64,000 bases of DNA from Gallaecimonas sp045291545 (GTDB lineage: Bacteria; Pseudomonadota; Gammaproteobacteria; Enterobacterales; Gallaecimonadaceae), in assembly GCF_045291545.1 (NCBI RefSeq), contig NZ_CP149514.1, forward strand, positions 1,302,001 to 1,366,000, read 5' to 3'. Below, in pieces: positions 39,671-49,247 of the stretch; position 1 is the stretch's first letter; each line of letters opens with the position of its first letter. Below the pieces are notes generated by a model. The model saw only the letters and a program-made list of their open reading frames with translations. It searched no databases and was not told the origin of the DNA. A program made the translations under genes and the position numbers.

Positions 39671-41104
39671 ATGATGAGTCAAACACATTCTCATGCTGAC
39701 TATAACTACACTGTCGTCCGCCAATTTGCCCTTGTTACAGTGCTGTGGGGTATTGTCGGTATGACAGTGGGGGTGTTCATTGCCGCCCAGCTGGTTTGGC
39801 CGGCACTGAACTTTGATATTCCCTGGCTGACTTACAGTCGCCTGAGACCATTGCACACCAACGCGGTGATCTTTGCTTTTGGTACCAGCGCGCTGTTTGC
39901 CACCTCGTACTATGTAGTGCAGCGGACCTGTCAGGTACGGTTATTCAGCGACAAATTGGCGGCGTTTACCTTCTGGGGGTGGCAAGCAATTATTGTTGCC
40001 GCTGCCATTACCCTGCCAATGGGCTTCACTACCTCCAAAGAATATGCGGAGTTGGAGTGGCCTATTGATGTGGCCATTGCGGTGGTCTGGGTTGCTTATG
40101 CCATTGTCTTTTTCGGTACTTTGGTGAAACGAAAGACCAGCCACATTTATGTGGCCAACTGGTTTTTTGGCGCCTTCATCCTGACTGTTGCGGTATTGCA
40201 TATCGTTAACTCGGCAGAAGTACCATTGTCAGCATGGAAGTCTTACTCACTGTATGCCGGTGCTGTCGACGCCATGGTGCAGTGGTGGTATGGCCATAAT
40301 GCGGTAGGCTTTTTGCTGACAGCAGGCTTTTTGGGGATGATGTATTACTTCGTACCCAAGCAGGCTGGCCGCCCGGTCTACTCTTACCGGCTGTCTATCG
40401 TGCACTTCTGGGCACTGATTGCGACATATATCTGGGCAGGCCCGCACCATCTGCATTATACCGCCCTGCCCGACTGGACCCAGACCCTGGGGATGGTGAT
40501 GTCCATTATCCTGTTCGCTCCCTCATGGGGCGGGATGATCAATGGCATCATGACCCTGTCCGGTGCTTGGCATAAGCTGCGTACTGACCCCATTTTGCGG
40601 TTCCTGATTGTGTCACTGTCGTTCTACGGCATGTCCACTTTTGAAGGACCGATGATGGCGATCAAGACCGTCAACGCCTTGTCTCACTATACCGACTGGA
40701 CCATTGGCCATGTTCACTCCGGCGCCTTGGGCTGGGTGGCAATGGTGTCCATTGGCTCGCTATACCACTTGATCCCCGTATTGTTTGGGCAAAGCCGCAT
40801 GTACTCGGTAAAACTCATTAACACCCATTTCTGGCTGGCCACTATCGGTGTCGTGCTTTACATCGTGGCGATGTGGATCAGCGGAGTGATGCAGGGAATG
40901 ATGTGGCGCGCCGTTAACCCGGACGGCACCCTGGTGTATTCCTTCGTGGATACCGTGGTTGCTTCCAAACCGTTTTACATCATGCGCTTTATCGGTGGCC
41001 TGTTCTTTGTGAGCGGCATGCTGGTAATGGCATACAACACCTACCGCACTGTGTTTGCCCCCAAAGGGGCCTTGCAAGCGCAGCCTGAAGAACAGCTGGC
41101 ATAA
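39671..41104 (+). CDS. ccoN: cbb3-type cytochrome c oxidase subunit I
   Basis: The 477-residue catalytic subunit of the high-affinity cbb3 oxidase, with heme b, heme b3 and CuB in twelve membrane helices. Conserved histidine-bearing segments are LRPLHTNAVIFAFGTSALF, MVQWWYGHNAVGFLL, WAGPHHLHYTALPDW and DWTIGHVHSGALGWVAMVS. The start is ATG 39671 or 39674, after GGAAG. It is the first gene of ccoNOQP, which makes a proton-pumping terminal oxidase used at low oxygen. Confidence 0.97.
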   Translation: MMSQTHSHADYNYTVVRQFALVTVLWGIVGMTVGVFIAAQLVWPALNFDIPWLTYSRLRPLHTNAVIFAFGTSALFATSYYVVQRTCQVRLFSDKLAAFTFWGWQAIIVAAAITLPMGFTTSKEYAELEWPIDVAIAVVWVAYAIVFFGTLVKRKTSHIYVANWFFGAFILTVAVLHIVNSAEVPLSAWKSYSLYAGAVDAMVQWWYGHNAVGFLLTAGFLGMMYYFVPKQAGRPVYSYRLSIVHFWALIATYIWAGPHHLHYTALPDWTQTLGMVMSIILFAPSWGGMINGIMTLSGAWHKLRTDPILRFLIVSLSFYGMSTFEGPMMAIKTVNALSHYTDWTIGHVHSGALGWVAMVSIGSLYHLIPVLFGQSRMYSVKLINTHFWLATIGVVLYIVAMWISGVMQGMMWRAVNPDGTLVYSFVDTVVASKPFYIMRFIGGLFFVSGMLVMAYNTYRTVFAPKGALQAQPEEQLA

Positions 41105-41115
41105 GGAGGTGTGAC

Positions 41116-41721
41116 GTGAAAAACAAACATGAATTTATAGAAAAAAATGCCGGCTGGTTGGCGATCTTTATCGTTATCGCCATTTCCTTTGGTGGCCTGG
41201 TGGAGATCACCCCGCTGATGTTCCAGGGGCAGACCACCGAACCGGTTAAAGGCCTCAAGCCATACACCGCTCTGGAGCTGGAAGGCCGTGACATCTACAT
41301 CCGTGAAGGTTGTGTGGGTTGTCACAGTCAGATGGTGCGTCCGTTCCGTCATGAAACGGAGCGCTATGGCCATTACTCGGTTGCCGGTGAATCGGTCTGG
41401 GAGCACCCTTTCTTGTGGGGTTCCAAGCGTACTGGCCCTGATTTGGCCCGGCTCGGCGGCCGTTATTCCGATGACTGGCATCGGGTACACCTGACTGACC
41501 CTCGTGCTGTGGTGCCGGAGTCGATCATGCCGGCCTACCCCTGGCTCAATGAGCAGAAGCTCGACGGTAAGCTGACCGCGAAAAAGATGAAAATCTTCCG
41601 CAGTTTTGGCGTGCCCTATAGCGACGAGCAAATTGCCAATGCCGAGCAGCAAGTCAAAGGCCATACCGAAATGGATGCCCTGGTTGCTTACCTGCAGTCT
41701 TTAGGCAAAGCCCTGAAGTAA
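41116..41721 (+). CDS. ccoO: cbb3-type cytochrome c oxidase subunit II
   Basis: A 201-residue mono-heme cytochrome c anchored by an N-terminal helix (GWLAIFIVIAISFGGLVEI). The heme motif is EGCVGCHSQMVRPF (about residue 67), with the methionine ligand expected in SIMPAYPW. It starts with GTG preceded by a full AAGGAGGTG. It passes electrons from CcoP to CcoN. Confidence 0.97.
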   Translation: MKNKHEFIEKNAGWLAIFIVIAISFGGLVEITPLMFQGQTTEPVKGLKPYTALELEGRDIYIREGCVGCHSQMVRPFRHETERYGHYSVAGESVWEHPFLWGSKRTGPDLARLGGRYSDDWHRVHLTDPRAVVPESIMPAYPWLNEQKLDGKLTAKKMKIFRSFGVPYSDEQIANAEQQVKGHTEMDALVAYLQSLGKALK

Positions 41722-41731
41722 GGGGAGCAAA

Positions 41732-41908
41732 ATGGAATACGGAACCTTTAGAGGGGTCGTGACACTGGTAATACTGGTGCTGTTTATCGGTATTGTTGTG
41801 TGGGCTTATTCATCGCGCCGCAAAAAGCAGTTTGATGAAGCCGCCAACCTGGTGTTTGACGACGATGACACCTCTGAGAAAAGCAAGAATCAGGAGTCAA
41901 AACAATGA
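41732..41908 (+). CDS. ccoQ: cbb3-type cytochrome c oxidase subunit CcoQ
   Basis: A 58-residue single-span protein (VTLVILVLFIGIVVWAY), then a basic turn (SSRRKK) and an acidic tail (VFDDDDTSEK), the CcoQ/FixQ pattern. CcoQ stabilises the complex. GGGGAG lies before the ATG. The stop overlaps the ccoP start (ATGA). Confidence 0.92.
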   Translation: MEYGTFRGVVTLVILVLFIGIVVWAYSSRRKKQFDEAANLVFDDDDTSEKSKNQESKQ

Positions 41909-42909
41909 GTAGCTTCTGGAGTATTTGGATCATCGTGCTTACGCTGCTGGTCATTGCTGGCTGTGCAGTGGTGCTGTACTGGGCACGCCATAACACCACC
42001 AATGTGGCCGAAGGCGAACTGATGGAACACTCTTTCGATGGCATTGTTGAAATCAACAATCCGCTGCCGAAATGGTGGTACTACATGTTCTGGTTCACCA
42101 TCGCTTTTGGCCTGGGGTATCTGATACTGATGCCAGGGCTGGGCAACTACAAAGGCTTGCTGGGCTGGCAATCGTCCATTCAGAACCCCTGTGATGACAA
42201 AGGCAACTGTTCTTTGGCGGTTCTGCAAGACAAAGAAAAAGCCGCCATGGCTGCCGGTAAGCTGGTGGAATACAACCGCGAAATGGCACATGCCGATGAT
42301 CAGTACGGTGCTATTTTTGCGGCCTACGGGCAGCGGCCAATCAAGGAACTGGCCTATGACAAGGAAGCATTAAAAGCCGGTCAGCGCTTGTTCCTGCAGA
42401 ACTGCTCACAGTGTCACGGTGCTACCGGTAAAGGTGCCCGAGGCTTCCCCAACCTGACAGACAAAGATTGGCTGTATGGCGGAACCCCCGAGATCATCGA
42501 GCAGACCATCTTGCATGGCCGTCAGGCGCAAATGCCCGGCTGGGGTGCTGCTCTGGGTGAGCAAGGGGTGAAAGAAATGACGGCTTACGTGCTGAGCCTG
42601 TCGGGTCGTAAGGTCAACCAGCCACTGGCCGATGCCGGTAAAGCAAAATTTGCCATGTGTGCCGCTTGTCACGGTGCCAACGGTAAAGGCGCCTACCTCA
42701 ATGGCCTGCCGGTTGCTGCCGGTGCTGCGCCGAACCTGACCGACAGCATCTGGCTGTATGGCGGCAGTGAGAAAGCGGTAGCTGCCACTATTCGCGATGG
42801 CCGTCACGGTGTTATGCCAGCCTGGCAAGACATTCTCGGCAAGGACAAGGTTCATGTAGTTGCGGCCTATGTCTATCGCATCTCCCATCCGGATGAACAA
42901 CCCGAATAA
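41905..42909 (+). CDS. ccoP: cbb3-type cytochrome c oxidase subunit III
   Basis: A 334-residue di-heme cytochrome c. Two membrane helices lie at the N-terminus (about 5-25 and 58-78, WWYYMFWFTIAFGLGYLIL). Two heme motifs follow: CSQCHGATGKGARG (about residue 167) and CAACHGANGKGAY (about 250), each with a later methionine ligand (AQMPGWG, GVMPAWQD). It receives electrons from soluble cytochrome c. A terminator follows, separating the structural genes from the assembly genes. Confidence 0.97.
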   Translation: MSSFWSIWIIVLTLLVIAGCAVVLYWARHNTTNVAEGELMEHSFDGIVEINNPLPKWWYYMFWFTIAFGLGYLILMPGLGNYKGLLGWQSSIQNPCDDKGNCSLAVLQDKEKAAMAAGKLVEYNREMAHADDQYGAIFAAYGQRPIKELAYDKEALKAGQRLFLQNCSQCHGATGKGARGFPNLTDKDWLYGGTPEIIEQTILHGRQAQMPGWGAALGEQGVKEMTAYVLSLSGRKVNQPLADAGKAKFAMCAACHGANGKGAYLNGLPVAAGAAPNLTDSIWLYGGSEKAVAATIRDGRHGVMPAWQDILGKDKVHVVAAYVYRISHPDEQPE

Positions 42910-42925
42910 GTTTCTGCGCTAAGTC

Positions 42926-42955
42926 AAAAGCCCTGCCTGAAGGCGGGGCTTTTTC
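42926..42955 (+). terminator. Terminator after ccoP
   Basis: AAAAGCCCTGCC and GGCGGGGCTTTTT pair with a small loop and one G-T step, followed by a T-run. Confidence 0.88.
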
Positions 42956-43001
42956 GTAATGACTTTGTTAAACTTCTGCGCAGTTGTTACAGGAGGTTCT
43001 C

Positions 43002-43487
43002 ATGCAGCCCTGGTATAAGCAGTTCTGGCCCTGGTTTTTGATTGGACTCCCCGCCAGCGCCGTCGTGGCCAGCTTTTACACACTGTACCTTGCCAGCAGT
43101 GGCCACAATGATCTGGTGGTAGCGGATTACTATAAAGAAGGTAAAGCCATTAACTTACAGCTGACGGAACTGAACGCGGCACTAAAGCGCCATATTCAGG
43201 CCGAGCTGGTACGTCAGGAAGATGGCCTCGATTTTGTACTTAGCGGCGACAACTTGCCCGTTGCCTTACCGCTACGAGTCAGTTTTCACCATGCCACCCT
43301 GGCCAGCAAAGATTTTACCGTCATGTTGACAGCCGATGGCTCTGGCCGCCGTTATCACCTCAATACCAGCAAGCCTCTGTCTGGCCGCTGGCATGTTCGG
43401 GCTGAACCTTATGACAGCCGCTGGCGTATTCAGGCCACGGTGAATTTTGATAGTCACGCGCCAACGGTACTGGTTGGACGCCCTTAA
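43002..43487 (+). CDS. fixH: FixH family protein (cbb3 assembly)
   Basis: A 161-residue membrane-anchored protein with one N-terminal helix (FWPWFLIGLPASAVVASFYT), the conserved DLVVADYYKEGKAINLQ segment and a periplasmic beta-domain. FixH/CcoH is needed for assembly or stability of the cbb3 oxidase. The ATG at 43002 follows AGGAGG. The stop directly abuts the ccoI start. Confidence 0.9.
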   Translation: MQPWYKQFWPWFLIGLPASAVVASFYTLYLASSGHNDLVVADYYKEGKAINLQLTELNAALKRHIQAELVRQEDGLDFVLSGDNLPVALPLRVSFHHATLASKDFTVMLTADGSGRRYHLNTSKPLSGRWHVRAEPYDSRWRIQATVNFDSHAPTVLVGRP

Positions 43488-45821
43488 ATGGCTGAGCGCT
43501 GTTATCACTGCCATGAGCCGGTTCCTGCCGGCGTGTCACTGCATACCACCGTTTTGGGCCAGGCCAGGCCCATGTGCTGTGTTGGCTGCCAGGCCGTTAG
43601 TCAGGCGATTGTTGATGGTGGCCTGACTGACTACTACAAGTTTCGCACTGACGCAGCAGAAAAGGCCGAGCTGGTACCGCAAGCACTGAGTGCTTATGAC
43701 AGCGCCGAGATCCAGCAGCAGTTTGTGCACCAGGACGGCAATAGCTGTGAAATCACCCTGTCGGTCGACAACTTATCCTGCGCCGCCTGCGCCTGGCTTA
43801 TTGAAAAGCAACTAGGCCGTCTGCCTGGTGTGGAGCGTATTGCCGTCAATGCCACCAGTCACCGTGCGCTGGTGCGCTGGCAGGCTGATAAAACGCCGCT
43901 GTCACACTTGCTGGCAGAATTGGCGCGCATCGGTTACCCCGCCCTGCCCTTTGAACCCAATCAGCAAGAGGCCTACTACCGCGAAGAAAGTCGCAGTTTA
44001 TTATTGCGTTTGGGGCTGGCAGGGCTGGCCACCATGCAGGTCATGATGTTTGCCTTTGCGCTTTATGTCGGTGTTGGCGATGACTTTGAGCAGTACTTTC
44101 GGCTGGTCTCCCTGGCGTTGGCCACCCCGGTAGCGCTTTACTCGGCGCAGCCTTTTTACATCGCCGCCTGGCGTGGTTTGCGTCACGGCCAGCCGGGCAT
44201 GGATGTGCCTGTGTCCCTGGCTATTTTGGGGGCTTATCTGGCGTCGGCGTTTGCGACCCTAACGGGCACCGGCGAGGTGTATTTTGAGTCCATTTCCATG
44301 TTCACCTTTTTGCTGTTAAGCGGCCGCCTGCTGGAGCTGCGGGCTCGTCGCCAGGCGGCGCAAAGTTCGGCCAACCTGCTGAAGCTGGTGCCAGCGGTAG
44401 CATGGCAACAGCAAGCCAACGGCGACTTTGCACAGGTGCCAGTGAGTCAGTTGGCGGTGGGGGATTGTTTGCAGATCCGCCCTGGCGAGAAAGTGCCAAC
44501 AGATGTTGTGCTGGTCACCGGCAACAGTGAACTGGACGAAAGCTTTTTAACCGGGGAGTCCATCCCTGTGGCAAAAAACGTTGGCGACCCCCTTTTTGCC
44601 GGCAGTGTGAATCTGCACTCGCCACTGACGGTTAAAGTGACTGCCATTGGCCAGGATAACCTGGTGGCCGGTATTGTCCGCTTGCAAGATCAGGCGCAGG
44701 CGGAAAAACCGCGCGCCGCCAGATTGGCCGATCAGGTAGCGCGCTGGTTTGTCATGGGGCTACTGAGTATTGCGGCGCTCACTTTTGTGTTCTGGTATGG
44801 CTTTCGGCCTGCGGATGCCTTTTGGGTCACTTTATCGGTGCTGGTTGCCACCTGCCCTTGTGCTTTGTCACTGGCAACCCCTACAGCCATTACCTGTGCC
44901 ATGAGCAGCCTGTCGCGGCTGGGGTGGCTGGTCAGGCGTGGGCAGAGCCTGGAGGTGCTGCCACATATTGATACGGTGGTTTTTGATAAAACCGGCACCC
45001 TGACCGAGGGGCGGCTGACCTTGGAAAAAACCGTCAGTGACGATGACAAATACTGGCTAGCCGTTGCTGCCGCATTGGAACAAGGCTCTGAGCATCCGCT
45101 GGCACAGGTGTTTTTGCCGTATGCCACAGCCCTTCGGGCTGACGCCGTTAGCAACCACCCCGGAGGCGGCATTGAAGGCTGGATTGGCCAGCAACACTAC
45201 CGGCTTGGCTCTGCGGCTTTTGTCGGTAGTGACGGTGATGCCAATGTCTACCTGCTGGAAAACGGCCAACAGGTAGCGGCATTTTGGTTTAAAGACGTAC
45301 TGCGTGCTGACGCTAAGGCGCTGGTTGATACCCTTCGGGCCACTGGCAAGCAGGTCATACTGATGACTGGTGATGGCTCGCGGTTGGCTGATACCGTCGC
45401 CAACAGCCTCAATATGACTCTGGCCAAAGGCCTTACTCCGGCAGCCAAGTTGGCACAGGTCAAAGCATTGCAGGCCAAGGGCCAGCGAGTAATGATGGTG
45501 GGTGATGGCATAAACGATGCGCCGGTACTGGCTGGTGCCGATGTCTCTGTGGCCATGGCCAGTGGTACCGAGCTCGCCCATAGCGCCGCTGATATTGTGC
45601 TGTTGGGTGATGATATCGGCAAGATAGCGAAGGCGCTGACTCTGGCCAGACAAACCCGGCGGGTGATCATTGAAAACTACAGTTGGGCGGTGGCCTACAA
45701 TGCGGTGGTTTTGCCGGTCGCAGTAGCCGGGTTGGTTAGCCCCTGGCTGGCAGCCTTAGGCATGTCACTGAGCTCGCTGCTGGTGCTGGGAAATTCATTA
45801 CGGTTGTTGAGGGCATCATGA
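43488..45821 (+). CDS. ccoI: Copper-translocating P1B-type ATPase CcoI
   Basis: A 777-residue ATPase that exports copper to the periplasm for insertion into the CcoN CuB site. The N-terminus has a Cys-rich stretch (CYHCHEPV, later CCVGC), then a heavy-metal domain with CAAC. The channel motif is CPCALSLATP and the phosphorylation site FDKTGTLTEG. The hinge GDGINDAPVLAGADVSVAM follows. The FixI/CcoI subgroup is shown by the N-terminal Cys-rich part and gene context. It overlaps ccoS by 4 bases. Confidence 0.96.
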   Translation: MAERCYHCHEPVPAGVSLHTTVLGQARPMCCVGCQAVSQAIVDGGLTDYYKFRTDAAEKAELVPQALSAYDSAEIQQQFVHQDGNSCEITLSVDNLSCAACAWLIEKQLGRLPGVERIAVNATSHRALVRWQADKTPLSHLLAELARIGYPALPFEPNQQEAYYREESRSLLLRLGLAGLATMQVMMFAFALYVGVGDDFEQYFRLVSLALATPVALYSAQPFYIAAWRGLRHGQPGMDVPVSLAILGAYLASAFATLTGTGEVYFESISMFTFLLLSGRLLELRARRQAAQSSANLLKLVPAVAWQQQANGDFAQVPVSQLAVGDCLQIRPGEKVPTDVVLVTGNSELDESFLTGESIPVAKNVGDPLFAGSVNLHSPLTVKVTAIGQDNLVAGIVRLQDQAQAEKPRAARLADQVARWFVMGLLSIAALTFVFWYGFRPADAFWVTLSVLVATCPCALSLATPTAITCAMSSLSRLGWLVRRGQSLEVLPHIDTVVFDKTGTLTEGRLTLEKTVSDDDKYWLAVAAALEQGSEHPLAQVFLPYATALRADAVSNHPGGGIEGWIGQQHYRLGSAAFVGSDGDANVYLLENGQQVAAFWFKDVLRADAKALVDTLRATGKQVILMTGDGSRLADTVANSLNMTLAKGLTPAAKLAQVKALQAKGQRVMMVGDGINDAPVLAGADVSVAMASGTELAHSAADIVLLGDDIGKIAKALTLARQTRRVIIENYSWAVAYNAVVLPVAVAGLVSPWLAALGMSLSSLLVLGNSLRLLRAS

Positions 45822-46003
45822 GCATTCTTGGACTGTTGATCCCGGTAGCGTTGGTGATTGTGGCGATTGCGGTCGGACTCTTTTTCTGGGCCGTCAAGCA
45901 CGATCAATTTGAAGATCTTGACCGTCAGGGCGCAAGCATCTTGTTCGACGAAGATACAGAGGAAAGCGATAAACAAAAGCCCCGTCAGGATGATGAAGCA
46001 TGA
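45818..46003 (+). CDS. ccoS: cbb3 oxidase assembly protein CcoS
   Basis: A 61-residue protein with one N-terminal helix (LGLLIPVALVIVAIAVGLFFW) and the conserved AVKHDQFEDLDRQGASILFDED. CcoS is required to insert heme and copper cofactors into the oxidase. It overlaps ccoI and the following gene by 4 bases each, so the three are coupled. Confidence 0.93.
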   Translation: MSILGLLIPVALVIVAIAVGLFFWAVKHDQFEDLDRQGASILFDEDTEESDKQKPRQDDEA

Positions 46004-46665
46004 CCGCACTGGGCGCCTGGCCGGCGGTACTGATGGGATTAGCGGGAGCCGGTCACTGCCTGGGGATGTGTGGCAGCATGATGGGCGCGTTTTCCCTGAC
46101 ACTGCCGCCCGGGCAAAGGCTATGGACGCTACTGCTTTATAATGTTGGCCGTATCAGCAGCTACGCGGCTGCCGGTGCCCTTGCCGGCGCCTTGGGGGCC
46201 ACTATTAGCCATAGTGGAGCATCGGCGTTACTGGTGTTGCGACTTATTGCAGCGCTACTGCTGATCATGATGGGCCTATACTTACTGCGCTGGCACCTGG
46301 GGTTAATGCACCTTGAGCGGTTTGGCGGCTACCTGTGGCGCTATATTGCACCGGTAGCGAAACGGTTGTTACCCCTCAAACACCCCCTGCTGGCCCTGCC
46401 CCTGGGGATGTTATGGGGCTGGTTACCCTGCGGTCTGGTTTATTCCGCCTTGTCCTGGGCGGTGGTGTCTGGCTCCGCGGCCCAGGGCGCCTTGTCGATG
46501 TCACTGTTTGGCCTCGGCACTGTGCCGGTGATGCTGGCCACCGGGTTACTTGCTGACCGGCTTAAGGCCTTTCTCACTCACCCGGCTTTCAAAGTATTGG
46601 CGGCATTGGTTTTATTGATGATGTCTGGGCAGATCCTGATGGTCGCTTTTCATCAGTGGAGCTAG
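46000..46665 (+). CDS. TauE/SafE-type membrane protein of the cbb3 cluster
   Basis: A 221-residue membrane protein with six to seven hydrophobic segments and the motif GHCLGMCGSMMGAFSL near the N-terminus, typical of the DsbD/SafE-like group found after ccoS in Shewanella and Pseudomonas. A second conserved segment is LGMLWGWLPCGLVYSALSWA. The paired cysteines suggest metal or redox handling during oxidase assembly, which is inferred. It overlaps ccoS by 4 bases. Confidence 0.88.
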   Translation: MTALGAWPAVLMGLAGAGHCLGMCGSMMGAFSLTLPPGQRLWTLLLYNVGRISSYAAAGALAGALGATISHSGASALLVLRLIAALLLIMMGLYLLRWHLGLMHLERFGGYLWRYIAPVAKRLLPLKHPLLALPLGMLWGWLPCGLVYSALSWAVVSGSAAQGALSMSLFGLGTVPVMLATGLLADRLKAFLTHPAFKVLAALVLLMMSGQILMVAFHQWS

Positions 46666-46716
46666 TGCTTTTCGGGTGTTATAGTCGCAGAGCAAAGGAC
46701 GTTGTGGGATCTCATT

Positions 46717-47445
46717 ATGATGCATACTAAAACCGGCGATTGTGCAATTCACTGCCATGACTGTGCGATGAGCGAGTTATGTATTTCGTTCACGCTCAGT
46801 AACAGTGAACTCGACGCGCTGGACCGCATCATTGAGCGTAAAAAGCCGGTACACAAAGGGGATACCATTTTTGAAGCAGGCCAGCCGTTACAGGCGCTGT
46901 TTGCGATTCGTTCGGGAACCCTGAAAAGCTATACCATCACCCAGGAAGGCGAAGAACAGATCACCGGTTTCCATCTGCCTGGCGATATTGTTGGCTTTGA
47001 TGCAATTGGCAACAATAACCACGTTTCTTTTGCGCAGGCACTGGAAACCGCCATGGTTTGCGAGATCCCCTTCGATACCCTCGATTCCCTGTCCGGCACC
47101 ATGCCGAGATTGCGCCAACAAGTCATGCGGTTAATGTCTTCGGAAATCAAAGGCGATCAGGACATGATCCTGCTGTTGTCGAAAAAAACCGCCGAACAGC
47201 GCCTGGCCGCCTTTTTGATGAACCTGTCTGACCGTTACGGTGAGCGCGGCTTTTCCCGCCGGGAATTTCGCCTGACCATGACCCGCGGCGATATCGGTAA
47301 CTACCTGGGGTTAACCGTAGAAACCATCAGCCGCTTGTTGGGCCGCTTCCAAAAAGCCGACTTAATTGATGTTTCTGGCAAATTTATCACCATCAAGGAC
47401 CTTGATGGTCTACGTAAAATGGCCTCAGATCCCCTCAGCTCATGA
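46717..47445 (+). CDS. fnr: Oxygen-responsive transcription regulator Fnr
   Basis: A CRP/FNR-family activator whose 4Fe-4S cluster senses oxygen. N-terminal cysteines lie in CAIHCHDCAMSELC (C13, C16 and C22 correspond to the E. coli ligands), and the fourth is C115 in TAMVCEIPF. The helix-turn-helix GNYLGLTVETISRLLGRFQK carries the E..SR recognition residues of FNR. The start could be 46717, 46720 or a TTG at 46702; no placement has an ideal ribosome-binding site. Its place beside the cbb3 genes matches Shewanella EtrA and suggests it controls them. Confidence 0.95.
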   Translation: MMHTKTGDCAIHCHDCAMSELCISFTLSNSELDALDRIIERKKPVHKGDTIFEAGQPLQALFAIRSGTLKSYTITQEGEEQITGFHLPGDIVGFDAIGNNNHVSFAQALETAMVCEIPFDTLDSLSGTMPRLRQQVMRLMSSEIKGDQDMILLLSKKTAEQRLAAFLMNLSDRYGERGFSRREFRLTMTRGDIGNYLGLTVETISRLLGRFQKADLIDVSGKFITIKDLDGLRKMASDPLSS

Positions 47446-47464
47446 TCTGGGTCAGTTTATATTG

Positions 47465-47493
47465 AGCGGGCGCCCTGACAGCGCCCGCTTTTT
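47465..47493 (+). terminator. Terminator after fnr
   Basis: AGCGGGCGC and GCGCCCGCT pair around CCTGACA and are followed by TTTTTG. Confidence 0.92.
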
Positions 47494-47505
47494 GATCCAG
47501 CACAA
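47492..47505 (+). promoter_or_regulatory. Weak FNR-like site before ompW
   Basis: TTGATCCAGCACAA has a perfect left half (TTGAT) but only three of five matches in the right half. It lies about 75 bases before the ompW start. FNR control of ompW is known in enterobacteria, so the site is worth a test, but the match is poor. Confidence 0.3.
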
Positions 47506-47577
47506 CTTACCGCTAACAGCACCAGCATAGTCTACAGTCAACTTTGCAAACGCAATGATTCTAAAGGGAGAGTTCTT

Positions 47578-48273
47578 ATGCGTTACAGTGCTTTGGCTTT
47601 GATTATGGCCGCTGTTGCTGCACCGGCAATGGCTGACACTGGTGATATTCGTGTCGCCGTTGGCGCGGCGTATGTCCACCCCAATGACAGCTCCAGCCAC
47701 CTGACTAATGTAGAAGCAGCGGCCGGTTTGCCGGCAAATTCTACGGAAGTGGCGGTGAACTCCAACACCCAGTTGGGTATTACCATCAACTATGACGTCA
47801 CCCCTAACTGGTCTGTTGAAGTGCTGGGTGCTACACCGTTCAGTCATGATATTACCCTCAAGGCGGCTGGCACGCCGGTTGATGGCATGAAAGTGGGTAA
47901 AACCAAGCACCTGCCGCCTACCGTCAGCCTGCAGTATCGTTTCATGGAAGGCCAGAAAGTGCGCCCCTACATTGGCCTGGGCGTCAACTACACTACTTTC
48001 TTTGATACTAAAGTAAATGGTGAACTGGCCACGACACTTGATTCATTGGGCCTGACAGGCAGTAAAAAACTGAGCTTGTCAGATAGCTGGGGGCTGGCTG
48101 CTCAAGCCGGTTTTGACTGGCAAATCAATGACAAAGTTTATATTCGCGGTGCAGTATGGTATGCCAATATCGACACCACTGCTAAAGTGAAAGTTGACGG
48201 TGCAACCGTTCAGAAGGTCGACGTTGCTATCGACCCGGTAGTCGCCTTTGTGGGGGTAGGCTACCGCTTCTGA
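47578..48273 (+). CDS. ompW: Outer-membrane protein OmpW
   Basis: A 231-residue eight-stranded barrel of the OmpW family, which forms a narrow hydrophobic channel. It has a signal peptide (ALIMAAVAAPAMA), then DIRVAVGAAYVHPND, the conserved GITINYDVTPNWSVEVLG and a terminal strand VVAFVGVGYRF ending in phenylalanine. Pattern and length fit the family closely. It lies between fnr and uspE. AAAGGGAGAG precedes the start. Confidence 0.95.
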   Translation: MRYSALALIMAAVAAPAMADTGDIRVAVGAAYVHPNDSSSHLTNVEAAAGLPANSTEVAVNSNTQLGITINYDVTPNWSVEVLGATPFSHDITLKAAGTPVDGMKVGKTKHLPPTVSLQYRFMEGQKVRPYIGLGVNYTTFFDTKVNGELATTLDSLGLTGSKKLSLSDSWGLAAQAGFDWQINDKVYIRGAVWYANIDTTAKVKVDGATVQKVDVAIDPVVAFVGVGYRF

Positions 48274-48324
48274 AGTTTCAGCTGATGGGCCGGCTTTATG
48301 GCCGGCCCCAATAAGGGGAATACC

Positions 48325-49233
48325 ATGACCGATTTCAATAAGATCCTGGTGGTAATTGATCCAAGCAAAAATGAGCAACCTGCCCTGTCTCGTGCTGCCT
48401 ATCTGGCGGGCCGTACCAATGCGAGCATCACGGCTTTTCTGAGCATTTACGATTTTTCCTATGAGATGACCACCATGCTCTCTTCCGATGAGCGTGAAGC
48501 CATGCGTAATGGTGTGGTCACTCAGCGAAAAGAATGGCTCAATGAAGTGATCAAGCCTTTTCAGGACAAAGGTATGAACATTACCGCCGAGGTGACCTGG
48601 CACAACCGCCCGTATGAAAGCATCATCAGTGCGGTTGAAAAAGGCGGCCATGATATTGTCTTTAAATCCACCCATGAGCACCACACGCTCAAAGCCGTGA
48701 TTTTTACACCAACCGACTGGCATTTGCTGCGTAAGTCTCCGGTACCGGTCATGCTGGTTAAAGACCACGACTGGCCGGAAAACGGCAATGTGGTGGCGGC
48801 TGTTAACTGTGGCTCTGAAGATGACGCCCATAAACAGCTGGATGTGAAAATTACCCGTGAAGCGCTGGCCTTGGCCAAAGCGATTAACGCCAAGGTGCAT
48901 CTGGTGACGGCCTATCCGGGCACACCGGTCAATATTGCCGTGGAGATCCCAGAATTTGATCCGCGCTCTTACACCAAAGCGATGAAAGAGCACCATCAGA
49001 AGCAAGCTCAGGGCCACGCCGACGCTTTTGGCCTGCCGGATGATCAGGTTCATGTAAAAGAAGGCCTACCAGAAGATGTCATTCCGGCACTGGCTGAAGA
49101 ACTGGACGCCGAGTTGGTAGTCATGGGAACCGTAGGCCGGACCGGTCTATCAGCGGCCCTCATCGGTAATACTGCCGAACACGTCATCGACCGGTTGGGC
49201 TGTGATGTGCTGGCGTTAAAACCTGATAGCTAA
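48325..49233 (+). CDS. uspE: Universal stress protein E
   Basis: A 302-residue cytoplasmic protein with two tandem Usp domains (about 1-145 and 155-300). The first begins FNKILVVIDPSKNEQPALSRA. The second ends in GTVGRTGLSAALIGNTAEHVI, a Usp nucleotide-binding pattern. UspE is linked to stress resistance and motility or adhesion. ATG 48325 follows AAGGGGAA; an upstream in-frame TTG at 48298 is unlikely. The fnr-uspE-ttcA neighbourhood is as in enterobacteria, with ompW inserted. Confidence 0.95.
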   Translation: MTDFNKILVVIDPSKNEQPALSRAAYLAGRTNASITAFLSIYDFSYEMTTMLSSDEREAMRNGVVTQRKEWLNEVIKPFQDKGMNITAEVTWHNRPYESIISAVEKGGHDIVFKSTHEHHTLKAVIFTPTDWHLLRKSPVPVMLVKDHDWPENGNVVAAVNCGSEDDAHKQLDVKITREALALAKAINAKVHLVTAYPGTPVNIAVEIPEFDPRSYTKAMKEHHQKQAQGHADAFGLPDDQVHVKEGLPEDVIPALAEELDAELVVMGTVGRTGLSAALIGNTAEHVIDRLGCDVLALKPDS

Positions 49234-49247
49234 CCGCTCACTGCTGA